This document shows positions 62,179 through 62,216 of a DNA stretch of 62,216 nt, piece after piece. Position numbers and translations under genes: made by a program. Numbering within the stretch: the stretch's first letter is position 1; each line of letters begins with the position of its first letter. Below the pieces are notes generated by a model, which was not told the origin of the DNA, ran no database searches, and saw only the letters and a list, made by a program, of their open reading frames with translations. Source of the DNA: Methanobacteriota archaeon (GTDB taxonomy: Archaea > Thermoplasmatota > Poseidoniia > Poseidoniales > Poseidoniaceae); NCBI GenBank assembly GCA_002699425.1, contig PABV01000034.1, forward strand, positions 35,970 through 98,185, in the 5' to 3' direction.

Positions 62179-62216
62179 ATGACTGACCATTCATCACCCT
62201 CTCCATTTACGCCCAT
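62179..62216 (+). CDS. 5' end of a further rightward gene (cut by window edge)
   Basis: After fdhD an ATG at 62179 opens a frame that runs to the end of the window, giving twelve Ser/Pro-rich residues. The spacing (24 bases after fdhD) and strand fit a next operon member, but there is no motif and only a weak GAG upstream. Too short to identify. Confidence 0.35.
   Translation, partial: MTDHSSPSPFTP

Noticed and set aside
1-62216. CRISPR arrays, insertion sequences, prophage, tRNA and rRNA genes
   Set aside because: No regularly spaced repeats, transposase or integrase motifs were seen, and the short intergenic gaps leave little room for RNA genes. A tRNAscan or Infernal run would settle small RNAs.

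Overview
The window is a gene-dense stretch (roughly 40% GC by eye) of an archaeal chromosome. The evidence for Archaea is a proteasome/exosome superoperon (PsmA, SBDS, Rrp4, Rrp41, Rrp42, L37Ae, Pcc1, prefoldin beta), TiaS, PAN with an HbYX tail, RFC large subunit, PriS, SRP54, MBF1, Tsr3, Dph6 and an archaeal-type ProRS. A split transketolase, futalosine-pathway menaquinone genes, an archaeosortase and large secreted proteins with calcium-binding repeats suggest a Thermoplasmata-related lineage. A marine Group II (Poseidoniales)-type genome is my best guess. That placement is inference from gene content and was not tested by phylogeny. No rRNA, tRNA, CRISPR array, insertion sequence or prophage was seen, and no gap between genes reaches 300 bases.

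Layout. 1-525 (+): the tail of an unknown gene and a Nudix hydrolase. 473-7040 (-): ten genes from psmA down to a helical-repeat protein, joined by overlaps or very short gaps, covering protein turnover, ribosome maturation, RNA degradation, translation and folding. 7102-9146 (+): dph6 and purB. 9128-13460: small membrane proteins, a CBS protein, a RecA-like protein with a broken P-loop, tiaS and an archaeosortase. 13436-22341 (-): a 1197-residue lectin/LamG/PPC surface protein and a 1755-residue Lhr helicase. 22459-25651 (+): glyS and rfcL. 25648-31216 (-): trkH, trkA, a transglutaminase-like membrane protein and a polytopic membrane protein. 31292-33893 (+): ArsA/Get3 and SRP54. 33894-40638 (-): OPT transporter, split transketolase, transaldolase, a small membrane protein and proS. 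40728-45689 (+): a calcium-type P-ATPase, mqnE and mqnA. 45693-48164 (-): a propeller/EF-hand membrane protein. 48258-54117 (+): mqnD, a half-length DOHH-like protein, a zinc ribbon, priS, a polyproline coiled-coil protein, an RDD/SAP membrane protein and an alpha/beta hydrolase. 54093-55124 (-): a CNNM/CorC protein. 55231-57444 (+): metG. 57430-60316 (-): PAN and two formimino-folate enzymes. 60407-62216 (+): MBF1, tsr3, fdhD and the start of another gene.

How the genes fit together. Most are information-processing housekeeping genes. Menaquinone synthesis (mqnE, mqnA, mqnD), FdhD and the Trk system point to a respiring cell with active membrane energetics. The split transketolase and small transaldolase supply the non-oxidative pentose phosphate route. 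ArsA/Get3 and SRP54 form a membrane-targeting pair. Transcription units are packed tightly. All nine convergent junctions have at most 3 nt between stop codons and seven of them overlap. All nine divergent spacers are short, about 57-117 nt.

The most unusual items are four proteins: the 150-residue protein resembling the C-terminal half of eukaryotic deoxyhypusine hydroxylase; the Lhr helicase with two AlkZ/HTH_42-like modules; the membrane proteins with DNA-binding-like or EF-hand cytoplasmic parts; and the polyproline protein next to the primase.
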